This document shows positions 48,121 to 56,259 of a DNA stretch of 64,000 bases, piece by piece. The notes beneath the pieces are model-generated. The model made no database searches and was not told the DNA's origin. It saw nothing but the letters and a program-made list of their open reading frames with translations. Source of the stretch: DATLED01 sp963750255 (lineage in GTDB: Bacteria > Actinomycetota > Acidimicrobiia > Acidimicrobiales > CADCTF01); NCBI GenBank assembly GCA_963750255.1, contig CAVVPZ010000008.1:744001-808000 (forward strand), given 5' to 3'. Every line of letters begins with the position of its first letter. The stretch's first letter is position 1. A program made the position numbers and the translations under genes.

Positions 48121-49634
48121 GTCGGCCAGGGCACCGAAGGCCCGAATCGCGAGGGCAGGCCGAGCTTGCCCGGGTTGAGGATGCCCGCAGGGTCGAGGGC
48201 CTCCTTGACCGTCACCAGCGTGGGGAAGGCCGAGCCCAACGCCTCTCGCATGAATCGACCGCGGTGGAGTCCGATGCCGTGGTGATGGCTCACTGCACCG
48301 CCGTGGGCCATCGTCACCTTGGTCACGGCTTCCCACGCGTCGGCGTAGAAGCGTTCCGCTCCTTCGGCTCCCTCGCCTTCTCGTTGTCCGGCGAACGTGA
48401 AGTAGAGACACGCACCGTCGCCGTAGGCGTGCGACTGGTGGGCCGACGCGACCCAGGCTCCGGGAACGTCCTTGATGGCGGAGACGGCGTCGCGGTACAG
48501 GGCGGGGAGCACCGACCACCGGGCCGCAACCTCGCACGTGTCGACGACCACGTCGCGATTGATTGCATCGGCGAGGCCAGAAACCTCGTTGCGGTGATCG
48601 AGCCAACGGCCGACGAGCGCATCGTCGTGGCGCTCGGCGCCGGCTGCGACGCACTCCTCTTCCACGACGGCGAGCGTCGCGGCCAGCAGGCCAGGATCGG
48701 CCTCGTCGAGCACGATCAGCGCGTGTCGCCCCTCGAGGTCGAAACTGCGTTTGGATTCGCGGTGGTCATAGAGGCGCAGCACGGCGGGGGTGGCGCCGCG
48801 GCGCAACACCTTCCGGCACACCTCGAGACCTTCTTCGAAAGAGGCGAACGACCACGCTTGGCCGCCCTCGGCCTCGGGCACAGGGTGGGCCCGCAACCGG
48901 GCTTCGGTGACGACGCCGAGCGTGCCCTCGCATCCCACGAACAACGCGGTGAGGTCTGGTCCGACCGCCGACCGAGGAGCCTTGCCGCCGGTGCGGATCG
49001 TCGAGCCATCGGCCAGCACGACCTCGAGGCCGACGACCATGTCTTCGATCTTGCCGTAACGGGTCGAGTACTGGCCGGCCGACCGGCACGCGACCCAGCC
49101 GCCGACGGTCGACAGCGCCATGGACTGGGGCCAATGGCCGAGTGTGAGGCCGTGATCAGCTCGGAGCGTGGCCTCGAAGTCGTCGCCCCAGGTGCCCGGC
49201 TTGACGTCGACGAGCAGCGAGTCGTCGTCGACGGCGACGATGCCGGCCAGGCCGGTCAGGTCGAGGGCGATCCCGCCGAAGACGGGCACCGACGCGCCGC
49301 ACACGCCACTGCGACCCGCCATGGGCGTGACTGGAACACCCGATTCGGCGGCGAGCGCGATGACGGCCGCGACCTCCGCCGTGGCCGTCGGCCTGGCGAT
49401 CACCGCGGGACGCGCCGGGACGGAGCCGTCACGCGCCCAGATCATCGCCAACGGCCACCAGTCTCTCGAGGCGTCGGTGCGAGCACCGTCGTCGGTGGCG
49501 ACATCGGCGCACACGTCAGCGAGGCGGCTGATGAACGCGTCGCCGATCTCCGCGGGGGCCCCGTCGAACCGCGCGCCAGCCCCCGATCCGCCGTTGACCG
49601 GCATGGGGTTGACGGGAAGCCGTCTCTCAGCCAT
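48117..49634 (-). CDS. FAD-binding oxidase, alkylglycerone-phosphate-synthase-like
   Basis: A 505-residue flavoprotein. The FAD domain has VIARPTATAEVAAVIALA, VTPMAGRSGVCGA and GGWVACRSAGQYSTRYGKIED, which is the AGPS (alkyl-dihydroxyacetone-phosphate synthase) form of the motif. The C-terminal SHHHGIGLHRGRFM matches the histidine triad of AGPS. AGPS forms the ether bond of ether lipids. The alternative is a glycolate/lactate-type oxidase of the same superfamily. It overlaps glpD upstream (eight bases) and the FGGY kinase downstream, so its substrate probably derives from glycerol or glycerol 3-phosphate. Confidence 0.78.
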   Translation of the reverse strand: MAERRLPVNPMPVNGGSGAGARFDGAPAEIGDAFISRLADVCADVATDDGARTDASRDWWPLAMIWARDGSVPARPAVIARPTATAEVAAVIALAAESGVPVTPMAGRSGVCGASVPVFGGIALDLTGLAGIVAVDDDSLLVDVKPGTWGDDFEATLRADHGLTLGHWPQSMALSTVGGWVACRSAGQYSTRYGKIEDMVVGLEVVLADGSTIRTGGKAPRSAVGPDLTALFVGCEGTLGVVTEARLRAHPVPEAEGGQAWSFASFEEGLEVCRKVLRRGATPAVLRLYDHRESKRSFDLEGRHALIVLDEADPGLLAATLAVVEEECVAAGAERHDDALVGRWLDHRNEVSGLADAINRDVVVDTCEVAARWSVLPALYRDAVSAIKDVPGAWVASAHQSHAYGDGACLYFTFAGQREGEGAEGAERFYADAWEAVTKVTMAHGGAVSHHHGIGLHRGRFMREALGSAFPTLVTVKEALDPAGILNPGKLGLPSRFGPSVPWPT

Positions 49635-51276
49635 GCGTGCCTGGCGCGGCGGGATGGGCGGCGGCGCGTTCGCGGTCCACGAGTTCGATGAAGGCGGCCA
49701 CCTGGGCCGCTTGTTCGGCCTCGTCCCAGCCGAGGTCATCGGCCACGAGGCGAGCGACGTCGGCGGCCGCAGCCGCGGTGGCGTCTCGGTCGAGGAGCAG
49801 GGCCCGGGTGCGACGGCTCAAGATGTCCTCCAGGGTGTGCGCCATTTCGTAGCGGGCGGCGTATGACGCCTCGGCCCGGAGGTAGGGGAGTCCGGGCACG
49901 AGCGGTTCGGCCAGGCCCGGCTCGGCGCCGATCATGGCCGCCAGCGTGCGGATGTCGGATCCGAAGCGGCCGAGCAAGTGGTCGAATGCGGCCGGCGAGA
50001 GCCCGAGTCGGGCGGTGTCTCGGCCGGTCGAGAGGCGATCGAATCCGTCAGCCCCGTGCAGGGCGAGTTTGGCCGTCACCGCTTTGCGCAGCTTCCGACC
50101 CAGGTGGCGCCCGACTTCGTCGACGGTGTCCTCGGCCATCTTGCGATAGGTCGTGAGTTTGCCGCCGGTGATCGTCACCAGGCCGGCGTCGGAGACCATC
50201 ACCTTGTGGCGGCGAGAGAGGTCGGCTGTCCGTTCGCTCTGCTCGTCCTTGACCAGTGGACGCAGCCCGGCCCAGGTGGCGGTCACGTCGTCGACGGTCA
50301 GCGGGCTGGTGACGAACAGGTTGATTGCCCCGAGGATGTAGTCGACGTCTTCGGCGGTGCACTCGGGCCGGTCGGGGTCGCCGGTGTAGTCGGTGTCGGT
50401 CGTGCCCAGGTAGGTGAACTCGCCCCACGGCACCACGAAGATCGAGCGCCGATCTTTGGGCACCGGGACCACGGCGGCGATGTCACAGGGGAGCTTCGAG
50501 GCCGGGACCGTGATGTGGATGCCCTTGGCCGGACGGATCGAGTCGGGATGGTCGCGCTGGCCCATGGCCCGGATGTCGTCGGCCCACACGCCCGTTGCGT
50601 TCACCACGGTGGTGGCTCGAATCACAGTGCCGTCGTCGAGAACGGCCCCGTTGACCCGTCCTGCGTCGGCCGTCAGTTCGCGCACGGGCGTGTAGTTGGC
50701 GATCACCGCTCCGTGATCGGCGGCGGTGCGCAACAACGTGAGCGTGAGACGGGCATCGTCGGCCTGGGCGTCGTAATAGAGAAAAGCCGCGGCGAGGAGG
50801 TCGGTGTTGAGGGTGGGGAGGTGGGCGAGCGCCTCGGCCTTCGACACCCGTTTGTGGCGCTTGCCGATGCGGATGCCGCCGGTGATGTCGTACAACCACA
50901 ACGCCGTCCGGTAGGCCTTGGCCACGGTCTTGTTGACGGCTCCGCTGCGTCCGAAGAGGGGGATGAGGAAGGGCAGTGGTCGCACAAGGTGGGGCGCGTT
51001 CTCGAGCAGGCGTTGCCGCTCGTGCAGGTTCTCGTAGACGAGGCGGTATTCCTTCTGCTGCAGATAGCGGAGGCCGCCGTGGACGAGCTTGGACGACTTC
51101 GACGACGTGCCCGAGGCGAAGTCGCCTCGCTCGACGAGGGCCACGCTGAGGCCGCGGGTGACGGCGTCGAGGGCGACCCCGGCGCCGGTGATGCCCCCGC
51201 CGATCACCAGCACGTCAAAGGGTGCTGCGCCGAGCGCATGGAGCGCCGCCGTTCGGTCGAAGGCGGCGTCGGTCAC
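49627..51276 (-). CDS. glpD: Glycerol-3-phosphate dehydrogenase (FAD-dependent)
   Basis: A 549-residue flavoprotein. The FAD-binding motif is FDVLVIGGGITGAGVALDA, followed by GTSSKSSKLVHGGLRYLQQ, typical of GlpD. WGEFTYLGTTDTDY, TADLSRRHKV and ITGGKLTTYRKMAEDTVDEV are further family signatures, and the C-terminal helical domain is complete. It oxidises glycerol 3-phosphate to dihydroxyacetone phosphate at the membrane and feeds the quinone pool. The GTG start lies two bases after the antiporter stop with GGAGGG before it. It overlaps the flavoprotein gene by eight bases. Confidence 0.93.
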   Translation of the reverse strand: MTDAAFDRTAALHALGAAPFDVLVIGGGITGAGVALDAVTRGLSVALVERGDFASGTSSKSSKLVHGGLRYLQQKEYRLVYENLHERQRLLENAPHLVRPLPFLIPLFGRSGAVNKTVAKAYRTALWLYDITGGIRIGKRHKRVSKAEALAHLPTLNTDLLAAAFLYYDAQADDARLTLTLLRTAADHGAVIANYTPVRELTADAGRVNGAVLDDGTVIRATTVVNATGVWADDIRAMGQRDHPDSIRPAKGIHITVPASKLPCDIAAVVPVPKDRRSIFVVPWGEFTYLGTTDTDYTGDPDRPECTAEDVDYILGAINLFVTSPLTVDDVTATWAGLRPLVKDEQSERTADLSRRHKVMVSDAGLVTITGGKLTTYRKMAEDTVDEVGRHLGRKLRKAVTAKLALHGADGFDRLSTGRDTARLGLSPAAFDHLLGRFGSDIRTLAAMIGAEPGLAEPLVPGLPYLRAEASYAARYEMAHTLEDILSRRTRALLLDRDATAAAAADVARLVADDLGWDEAEQAAQVAAFIELVDRERAAAHPAAPGTHG

Positions 51277-51278
51277 GT

Positions 51279-52598
51279 CTAGCCCTCCAACTCGGCGTAG
51301 CTGGCTCGGAAACCGTTGTGGAACAACTGCCGAGCCTCGCTCGTCTGGCGCGTCAGCAGATAGAGGCCTCCGATCAAGTAGACGACCGAGAAGGCGATGA
51401 GTTCCATGCCGTGTTTCGTGCTCGGCACCAACGCGCCGAACAGGAACTGCGTCCAGAACATGATGAAGAGCATCCACGCTTCGCGCAGCGACATCTTGAG
51501 GTTGAGCAACACGCAGATGGCGAAGAACGACTGGGCCGCGGTGAGCAGCAGTTCGTCGCGCTGGCGGGCGATGATCGGGAGGCCGTGGGTCGACGACGAG
51601 GCGATGGCGAAGGCGATCGGCAAGGTGCCGACGAGCAGGGTCCACTGGTTGACCTTGGACGAGACCAGGGTGCCGAGGCCGGCGTTGGTGTTGAGCCGCC
51701 AGGCGTAGAGTCCGGCCACCAAGAGCTCGGGGGCTTCGGACGCCAGCGGGGCGAGCCACTGGACGAGGAAGAACTCGCTGATGCCCAGGGTGGCGCCGGT
51801 CTCGACGAGGGACTCGGCGAAGTGCTCGGCGCAGAGGAGGATGACGCCGGCGGCGAACACGAACAGGCCGATGTAGCTGGCTCGCCGTCCGGCCGGTGAG
51901 AACGTGCCTATGAGCTCGGCCGGACCCACGAGGTGGGGCTCCTCGGCCGGCGCCTTCGAGATCCGGATCGTGTAGGCGATGAAGATCGACACGAGGATCG
52001 CTGCGTCGATCAGCGTGATCGAGTGCTTCAACGGCAGCGTGAGCGAGTAGATCGTGGCGACCGACAGATAGGCCAACTCGACCGAATGCGAGCGGTCGAG
52101 GGTGATGTCCTTGATCTTGATGCCCTTCTGTCGGTACTTGTACCAAGCCAGGAAGACGACGAGGCTCCAGCCCACGCCGATGAGGAGCCGGTTGGCTCCG
52201 GTCATGTTGGCGAGCGCGAGCGAACACGCAGGTTCGCGCCCGGCCGCAGCTTCGGCGGCCGATTGGCACGCGACGCCGAATTGCTCGAAGGCGTTGCCGC
52301 CCTTGACGGCGAACACGAGATCGACGGCGTACTCGGGGAGGACGGCAATGAAGGCGAGAATGGCGATGGCCAGGCCGGCCGAGATGTCGAGCTGGGCCGC
52401 TTCGGCCGCCCACGACAACAAGAACGCCGATCCGATGATGGCCATGCCGTAGAGCAGGGCGTCGACCGGGTCGCTGATGTGGATCGACCCGAAGCGGAGG
52501 ATCAGGCCCGGCGCTGTGGCGGCGATGGCCAGGCCGATCGAGATCCCCTGTCTGGTGCGGTGGGACCCGCCGTCTGTCTGATCTTCGGTGGTACTCAC
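51279..52598 (-). CDS. Sodium/calcium exchanger family (CaCA) antiporter
   Basis: A 439-residue protein with about eleven membrane segments and the two inverted alpha repeats of CaCA antiporters: LAFIAVLPEYAVDLVFA in the first and WLAPLASEAPELLVAGL in the second, both carrying the ion-binding glutamate. It exchanges sodium or protons for calcium or another cation across the membrane. Between the repeats lies a soluble linker (KYRQKGIKIKDITLD). The GTG start follows a TAGGAT hexamer by eight bases. The gene is first in a transcription unit with glpD, the flavoprotein and the kinase. Confidence 0.88.
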   Translation of the reverse strand: MSTTEDQTDGGSHRTRQGISIGLAIAATAPGLILRFGSIHISDPVDALLYGMAIIGSAFLLSWAAEAAQLDISAGLAIAILAFIAVLPEYAVDLVFAVKGGNAFEQFGVACQSAAEAAAGREPACSLALANMTGANRLLIGVGWSLVVFLAWYKYRQKGIKIKDITLDRSHSVELAYLSVATIYSLTLPLKHSITLIDAAILVSIFIAYTIRISKAPAEEPHLVGPAELIGTFSPAGRRASYIGLFVFAAGVILLCAEHFAESLVETGATLGISEFFLVQWLAPLASEAPELLVAGLYAWRLNTNAGLGTLVSSKVNQWTLLVGTLPIAFAIASSSTHGLPIIARQRDELLLTAAQSFFAICVLLNLKMSLREAWMLFIMFWTQFLFGALVPSTKHGMELIAFSVVYLIGGLYLLTRQTSEARQLFHNGFRASYAELEG

Positions 52599-52606
52599 GG
52601 CGGCGC

Positions 52607-52612
52607 ATCCTA
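52607..52612 (-). promoter_or_regulatory. Candidate -10 element TAGGAT, leaderless start
   Basis: On the minus strand TAGGAT ends eight bases before the GTG of the antiporter gene. It is a near-consensus -10 hexamer and probably drives the whole glycerol operon. Confidence 0.5.
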
Positions 52613-52676
52613 CGGGACGGCCCCGGACCCCTCCCGGAGGCTCCAGCTCTCGGCCCCGCACGCCGATACGCACAGG

Positions 52677-53741
52677 GTGACCTGTGACAACTGTGGGCGG
52701 CTGAAGAACCGCGCCACGGGTCGCTGCGTCTGTGAGGACTATGGCGGGGCCGGGCCGACGCCGGTCTCGATCACCCACCCGCCAGCGAACGCGCCGATCT
52801 CGGCCGCGGCCGCCTACGCCGTGCTCGACGTGCGCGACCGACCGGCTCGGCCGGTCACTGTCCCCCCGCCCCCGGCGCCCCCACCGGCGCCCCCACCGGC
52901 GCCCGGCGAGGCCATCCGGCCCCCGGCATCAGCCGGGTCCGCGCCGCTCGGCGTGCTCACCGGCCGCGTTCGGGGCCGCCGGCGCGACCTCGTCGTCTAC
53001 GACGGCAGCCTCGTCGTCGCCTCCGTGGGGGCATCCCGCCTGGCCCCGGCGGGTCAACTGGCAGCCCACGACCCGGTCGGTGTCCTCGTCGGCGCCTCGA
53101 CGGTCGACGATGTGACGGTGCGGGAGGACGCGTTGGGTGGGCGGGTGCAGATCGCCCGGATCGATGGTTCGGGCGTGACGTTCACGTGGCTGGCGGCGCG
53201 CAACCGCGGAGTCGACGCCGAGAGCCTGCTCACCGCCGCGTTCCAGCGCGTCGTCGAGTCGGGACGACCGAATGTCCTGCGCCGGGTTGCCCAAGGCAGC
53301 ATCGGTGTGGCCCTCGTCGCCGCCGTCGCCGTCGGGGCTGGCCTCGGGTTGTCGATGCTGCGTGGGGCGCCGACAGCCACGCCAGCCCCAACCGCGACCA
53401 CCGTCACACTCGCTCCCGGGGAGCAGGCAGCGAGGGGTGCTCTTGGTGCCGCCTGTGCAACGTGGGTCCCATACGCCGCCGGGGTTCCGGCTGGAGAACG
53501 TCCCGAGCCGTCCGAGCTCCGACCGGTCGTCGATGGAATCCGCCCGTTGTTCGACACCGCCGCTGGTCTCGGTGGCGCCGACGGCTCGTACCGCGCCGCC
53601 CACGACGAGGTTGCCTACCTCCAGGACTACGCAAGACGCCCTCCGGCCACGGTGGGTCTCGAGTCGAGCAGCCGGGTGAACTACACGATGACGACGATCT
53701 CCGGGGCCTGCCGACGCGCCGCCGGCGAGCCAGCGTCGTAG
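52677..53741 (+). CDS. Zinc-ribbon membrane protein of unknown function
   Basis: A 354-residue protein. A short zinc-ribbon-like N-terminus (CDNCGRLKNRATGRCVC) is followed by a proline-rich linker (PPPPAPPPAPPPAPGEA) and a beta-rich cytoplasmic domain (RDLVVYDGSLVVASVG to VTFTWLAA). One membrane helix (GSIGVALVAAVAVGAGLGLS) and an outside domain with few cysteines, ending in GACRRAAGEPAS, complete it. The layout suggests a membrane protein that senses or presents something outside. No family is recognised. The GTG start is chosen because the ribbon begins there. Confidence 0.6.
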   Translation: MTCDNCGRLKNRATGRCVCEDYGGAGPTPVSITHPPANAPISAAAAYAVLDVRDRPARPVTVPPPPAPPPAPPPAPGEAIRPPASAGSAPLGVLTGRVRGRRRDLVVYDGSLVVASVGASRLAPAGQLAAHDPVGVLVGASTVDDVTVREDALGGRVQIARIDGSGVTFTWLAARNRGVDAESLLTAAFQRVVESGRPNVLRRVAQGSIGVALVAAVAVGAGLGLSMLRGAPTATPAPTATTVTLAPGEQAARGALGAACATWVPYAAGVPAGERPEPSELRPVVDGIRPLFDTAAGLGGADGSYRAAHDEVAYLQDYARRPPATVGLESSSRVNYTMTTISGACRRAAGEPAS

Positions 53742-53744
53742 CCT
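53739..53744 (+). promoter_or_regulatory. Candidate -10 element TAGCCT, leaderless start
   Basis: TAGCCT overlaps the stop codon of the preceding gene and ends six bases before the ATG at 53,751. Confidence 0.45.
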
Positions 53745-53750
53745 TCCCGC

Positions 53751-54350
53751 ATGGCCCCTCAGGTTCGGCGCGCGACCGAGGACGACCTTCCGGTGCTGAC
53801 CGGCGTTCTCGCTCGCGCCTTCTCCAACGACCCCCCGATGAGCTGGGTGTTCCGAGACCCCGACCACCGCGTCGACCGCTTGACGGCGATGTTCGGTGTC
53901 GCACTCGAGGAGCTGTTCTTTCCTCGTGGCGAGCTGTACACGACTGAGGATGTCGCTGCGGTCTCGATCTGGGAGCCGCCCGGTGGGTGGCGCACCCCCG
54001 ACGAGGTCACCATGGCGATGGCGCCCGTGATGGCCGAAGCCTTTCTCCCCGACGAACTCGACCGCCTGCTCACGTGGCTCGGCATGATGGAGCACCTCCA
54101 TCCTGACGAGCCCGAGCACTGGTATCTGACCGTGCTCGCCGTAGACCTGTCCCGGCAGGGCCAGGGGCTCGGCTCGGCGTGCATGGCCCCGAAGCTCGCC
54201 GAAGTCGACGAGGCCCACCTCCCCGCCTATCTCGAGTCGTCGAACGAGCGAAACGTCCCGCTCTACGAACGCAACGGGTTTCGGGTCACCGACGTGATGG
54301 ACCTTCCCGACGGGCCGCCGCTCTGGCTCATGTGGCGCGACGCCCGCTAG
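53751..54350 (+). CDS. GNAT family N-acetyltransferase
   Basis: A 199-residue acetyltransferase. The acetyl-CoA binding motif is VLAVDLSRQGQGLGSACM near residue 125, preceded by the beta-bulge strand HWYLTVLAV and followed by LESSNERNVPLYERNGFRV, the conserved C-terminal half of the GNAT fold. The N-terminal part (LARAFSNDPPMSWVFRDPDH) resembles GNAT proteins found in actinobacterial secondary metabolism and resistance loci. The substrate cannot be predicted. Confidence 0.87.
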   Translation: MAPQVRRATEDDLPVLTGVLARAFSNDPPMSWVFRDPDHRVDRLTAMFGVALEELFFPRGELYTTEDVAAVSIWEPPGGWRTPDEVTMAMAPVMAEAFLPDELDRLLTWLGMMEHLHPDEPEHWYLTVLAVDLSRQGQGLGSACMAPKLAEVDEAHLPAYLESSNERNVPLYERNGFRVTDVMDLPDGPPLWLMWRDAR

Positions 54351-54373
54351 CGGCTACTCCTACCCGGTCCGGT

Positions 54374-55270
54374 TCAGCCGCGATCGGCGACCACGGTGAA
54401 CATCCGCATGTCAACGGCTGGCTCATCGAGTCGGTGCCCGAGGTGGTGCCGTTGGGTGTGAAAGGTCGTTTCGCTGTGCGGGAAGCCGACACGCTTGAGC
54501 ATCTGTTTCACAGCGCCGGGAAACAAGGCCCACCAGTTGGTGCGGTGCTCGAGCGCACCGAGCGGATCGGGGCGCATCACGTTGGACTCTGGGTCGACGT
54601 CGTCGTCCTGGATGAGGTCGGTGACGATGATGCGTTGGCGCGTCCGTTCCGCAGCTTCGGCGATGGCCCGGAACGGATCGCGGAGGTGGAGAAGAATGGC
54701 CCCGAACGTGGCGACGTCGAACTCACCGAGGTCGTGGGGCAGGTCGTAGATCGGCACGTAGACGACCGACGCTCGTGACTCGAGGTCGCGGTGTAGGTAC
54801 CACCACGAGTTCTGCACGGCGCCGATGCCCTTCATCGCCGACATTCGGATCTCGGCTACGTCGCCGCCAGGTACCGGCATGATGTCGATGGGCACGTCGA
54901 ATCCTGCATCGACGCCGACGACATCGGCGCCGGCCTGCTCCATCCAATAGGTCAAGTACCCGGTGGCCGGGCCGAGTTCGAGCACTCGTTTCGAAGCCAG
55001 CTGGGTGCCGCCGACGTAGGCGGACTCACCGCCGCGTAGGTCCCATGCCCCCGGGATAAGGGAGCCGTCGCGTAGGACAGCGGTGTGGTACCAGTCGCAG
55101 TCGTCGCGAGTCAGGCCGGCCCGCTGCGAGGCCATCCATGCTTGGTATTCAGGTCGAAGCTGACCGAGGTAGTCGCGTGGCGGAAACGCAGGCCAGAACG
55201 AGGGCGGCGGCTTCGGCGTAGGCACGGGCGGGGACTCTGCGTCGCGAGGGGCGCGCCTCCAGGGGGGCAT
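54374..55270 (-). CDS. SAM-dependent methyltransferase (class I)
   Basis: A 298-residue protein. After a proline-rich N-terminus and the segment YQAWMASQRAGLTRDDCDWY, a Rossmann methyltransferase fold contains the SAM motif VLELGPATGYLTYWMEQAG and the acidic VVGVD. The post-motif region FDVATFGAILLHLRDPF is typical of class I enzymes, and the remainder resembles methyltransferases acting on glycans or small molecules. The ATG follows a TACGCT hexamer by seven bases. It is divergent from the Fur-family gene. Confidence 0.78.
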   Translation of the reverse strand: MPPWRRAPRDAESPPVPTPKPPPSFWPAFPPRDYLGQLRPEYQAWMASQRAGLTRDDCDWYHTAVLRDGSLIPGAWDLRGGESAYVGGTQLASKRVLELGPATGYLTYWMEQAGADVVGVDAGFDVPIDIMPVPGGDVAEIRMSAMKGIGAVQNSWWYLHRDLESRASVVYVPIYDLPHDLGEFDVATFGAILLHLRDPFRAIAEAAERTRQRIIVTDLIQDDDVDPESNVMRPDPLGALEHRTNWWALFPGAVKQMLKRVGFPHSETTFHTQRHHLGHRLDEPAVDMRMFTVVADRG

Positions 55271-55277
55271 GCCGCGG

Positions 55278-55283
55278 AGCGTA
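55278..55283 (-). promoter_or_regulatory. Candidate -10 element TACGCT, leaderless start
   Basis: On the minus strand TACGCT ends seven bases before the ATG of the methyltransferase gene. Confidence 0.45.
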
Positions 55284-55306
55284 CCAATGTCACCCGTGGC
55301 TCCTCG

Positions 55307-55326
55307 TTGACAATCATTGTTGACAA
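55307..55326. promoter_or_regulatory. Candidate Fur/PerR box in the fur promoter
   Basis: TTGACAATCATTGTTGACAA combines an inverted repeat (CAAT-C-ATTG) with two TTGACAA copies. It overlaps a possible -35 (TTGACA at 55,307) for the TAGTGT -10 at 55,332. It lies between the methyltransferase and the Fur-family gene. AT-rich repeats like this are typical Fur-family sites, so autoregulation is inferred. Confidence 0.55.
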
Positions 55327-55331
55327 ACAAC

Positions 55332-55337
55332 TAGTGT
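55332..55337 (+). promoter_or_regulatory. Candidate -10 element TAGTGT, leaderless start
   Basis: TAGTGT ends seven bases before the GTG of the Fur-family gene, downstream of the candidate operator. Confidence 0.5.
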
Positions 55338-55344
55338 CCCTGGC

Positions 55345-55788
55345 GTGAAGTCGCCAGGCGAGCTGACCGAGTTGTTCCGCAGCCGCGGTCTCAAGGTCAC
55401 CCCGCAGCGCCAGTGCATCTTCCGCACGCTCTACGGCAACGAGGCCCATCCGACGGCGGATGCGGTCTATGCCGCCGCCAGCGCCGAGATGCCGACGATC
55501 TCGCTCAAGACCGTCTATTCGACCCTCAACGACCTGGCCGCGATGGGCGAGATCCATCAACTCGATCTCGGCACGGGCTCGGCTCGATTCGACCCCAACG
55601 TCTCCGGCCACCACCATCTGGTCTGCAATTCTTGCGGGAAGGTCAGAGACGTCTACGCCCCGGCGCGGGTGCGGGTGTCCGATGACCAACTCGCCGGCTT
55701 CACCGTCGACGCCACCGAGGTCGTTCTTCGCGGCCTCTGCGATCACTGTTCCGCACTTTCCACACACCAAGGAGTTCCCCATGGCTGA
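55345..55788 (+). CDS. Fur-family metalloregulator (PerR-like)
   Basis: A 147-residue regulator. The N-terminal winged helix contains GLKVTPQRQCIFRTLYG, HPTADAVYAA and TISLKTVYSTLNDLAAMGEI. The C-terminal dimerisation domain has the metal-binding SGHHHLVCNSCGKV and a second CxxC in GLCDHC, the structural zinc site. The gene is followed (eight-base overlap) by a rubrerythrin, a peroxide-detoxifying protein, so a peroxide sensor of the PerR type is the best guess, although iron sensing is possible. Confidence 0.88.
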   Translation: MKSPGELTELFRSRGLKVTPQRQCIFRTLYGNEAHPTADAVYAAASAEMPTISLKTVYSTLNDLAAMGEIHQLDLGTGSARFDPNVSGHHHLVCNSCGKVRDVYAPARVRVSDDQLAGFTVDATEVVLRGLCDHCSALSTHQGVPHG

Positions 55789-56200
55789 CCTCAAGGGCAC
55801 AAAGACCCACGACAACCTCAAGGAGGCGTTCGCCGGCGAGAGCCAGGCCAACCGTCGCTACCTGTACTTCGCCCAGAAGGCCGACGTCGAGGGCTACCCC
55901 GACGTCGCCGCGCTGTTCCGCTCCGTCGCCGAAGGCGAGACGGGCCACGCATTCGGCCACTTCGACTTCCTCGCCGAGGCTGGCGACCCCGTGACCGGCA
56001 TCGCCGTCGGACCGACCGAGGACAACCTCAAGTCGGCCATCGAGGGCGAGACCTACGAGTACAGCGAGATGTACCCGGGCTTCGCTCGCACCGCCCGCGA
56101 CGAAGGTTTCGAGCAGGTCGCCGAGTGGTTCGAGACCTGGCCCGGGCCGAGAAGTCGCCACGCCGGCCGCTTCACCCAGGGCCTGCAGAACGTCTCCTAG
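55781..56200 (+). CDS. Rubrerythrin-type diiron protein without rubredoxin domain
   Basis: A 139-residue ferritin-like protein of the sulerythrin type: no C-terminal rubredoxin domain. The diiron ligands are in EAFAGESQANRRY, VAEGETGHAFGHFD and IEGETYEYSEMY. The last ExxH should read TLARAEKSHAGRF but here reads TWPGPRSRHAGRF, because one base is lost near 56,138 and one gained near 56,158; the frame between them in another register gives LARAEKS exactly. This is best read as paired sequence errors. AAGGAG lies six bases before the ATG. It reduces hydrogen peroxide. Confidence 0.88.
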   Translation: MADLKGTKTHDNLKEAFAGESQANRRYLYFAQKADVEGYPDVAALFRSVAEGETGHAFGHFDFLAEAGDPVTGIAVGPTEDNLKSAIEGETYEYSEMYPGFARTARDEGFEQVAEWFETWPGPRSRHAGRFTQGLQNVS

Positions 56201-56210
56201 TTCCCTCGGA

Positions 56211-56242
56211 TGCACCCGGGTCGCGATCGCGACCCGGGTGCA
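56211..56242. terminator. Perfect 32-base palindrome, probable terminator
   Basis: Two 16-base arms (starting TGCACCCGGGTCGCGA) meet without a loop, ten bases after the rubrerythrin stop. There is no T-tract. Its position suggests a strong hairpin that ends or dampens transcription before the DUF3501 gene; it could also be a protein-binding site. Confidence 0.45.
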
Positions 56243-56259
56243 CCCATCTCCGGATCCCG

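Noticed and set aside
51933..52676. Upstream extension of the zinc-ribbon protein frame opposite the antiporter.
   Set aside because: The extension lies antisense to the antiporter and has shadow-frame composition; the cysteine motif begins at the chosen GTG.
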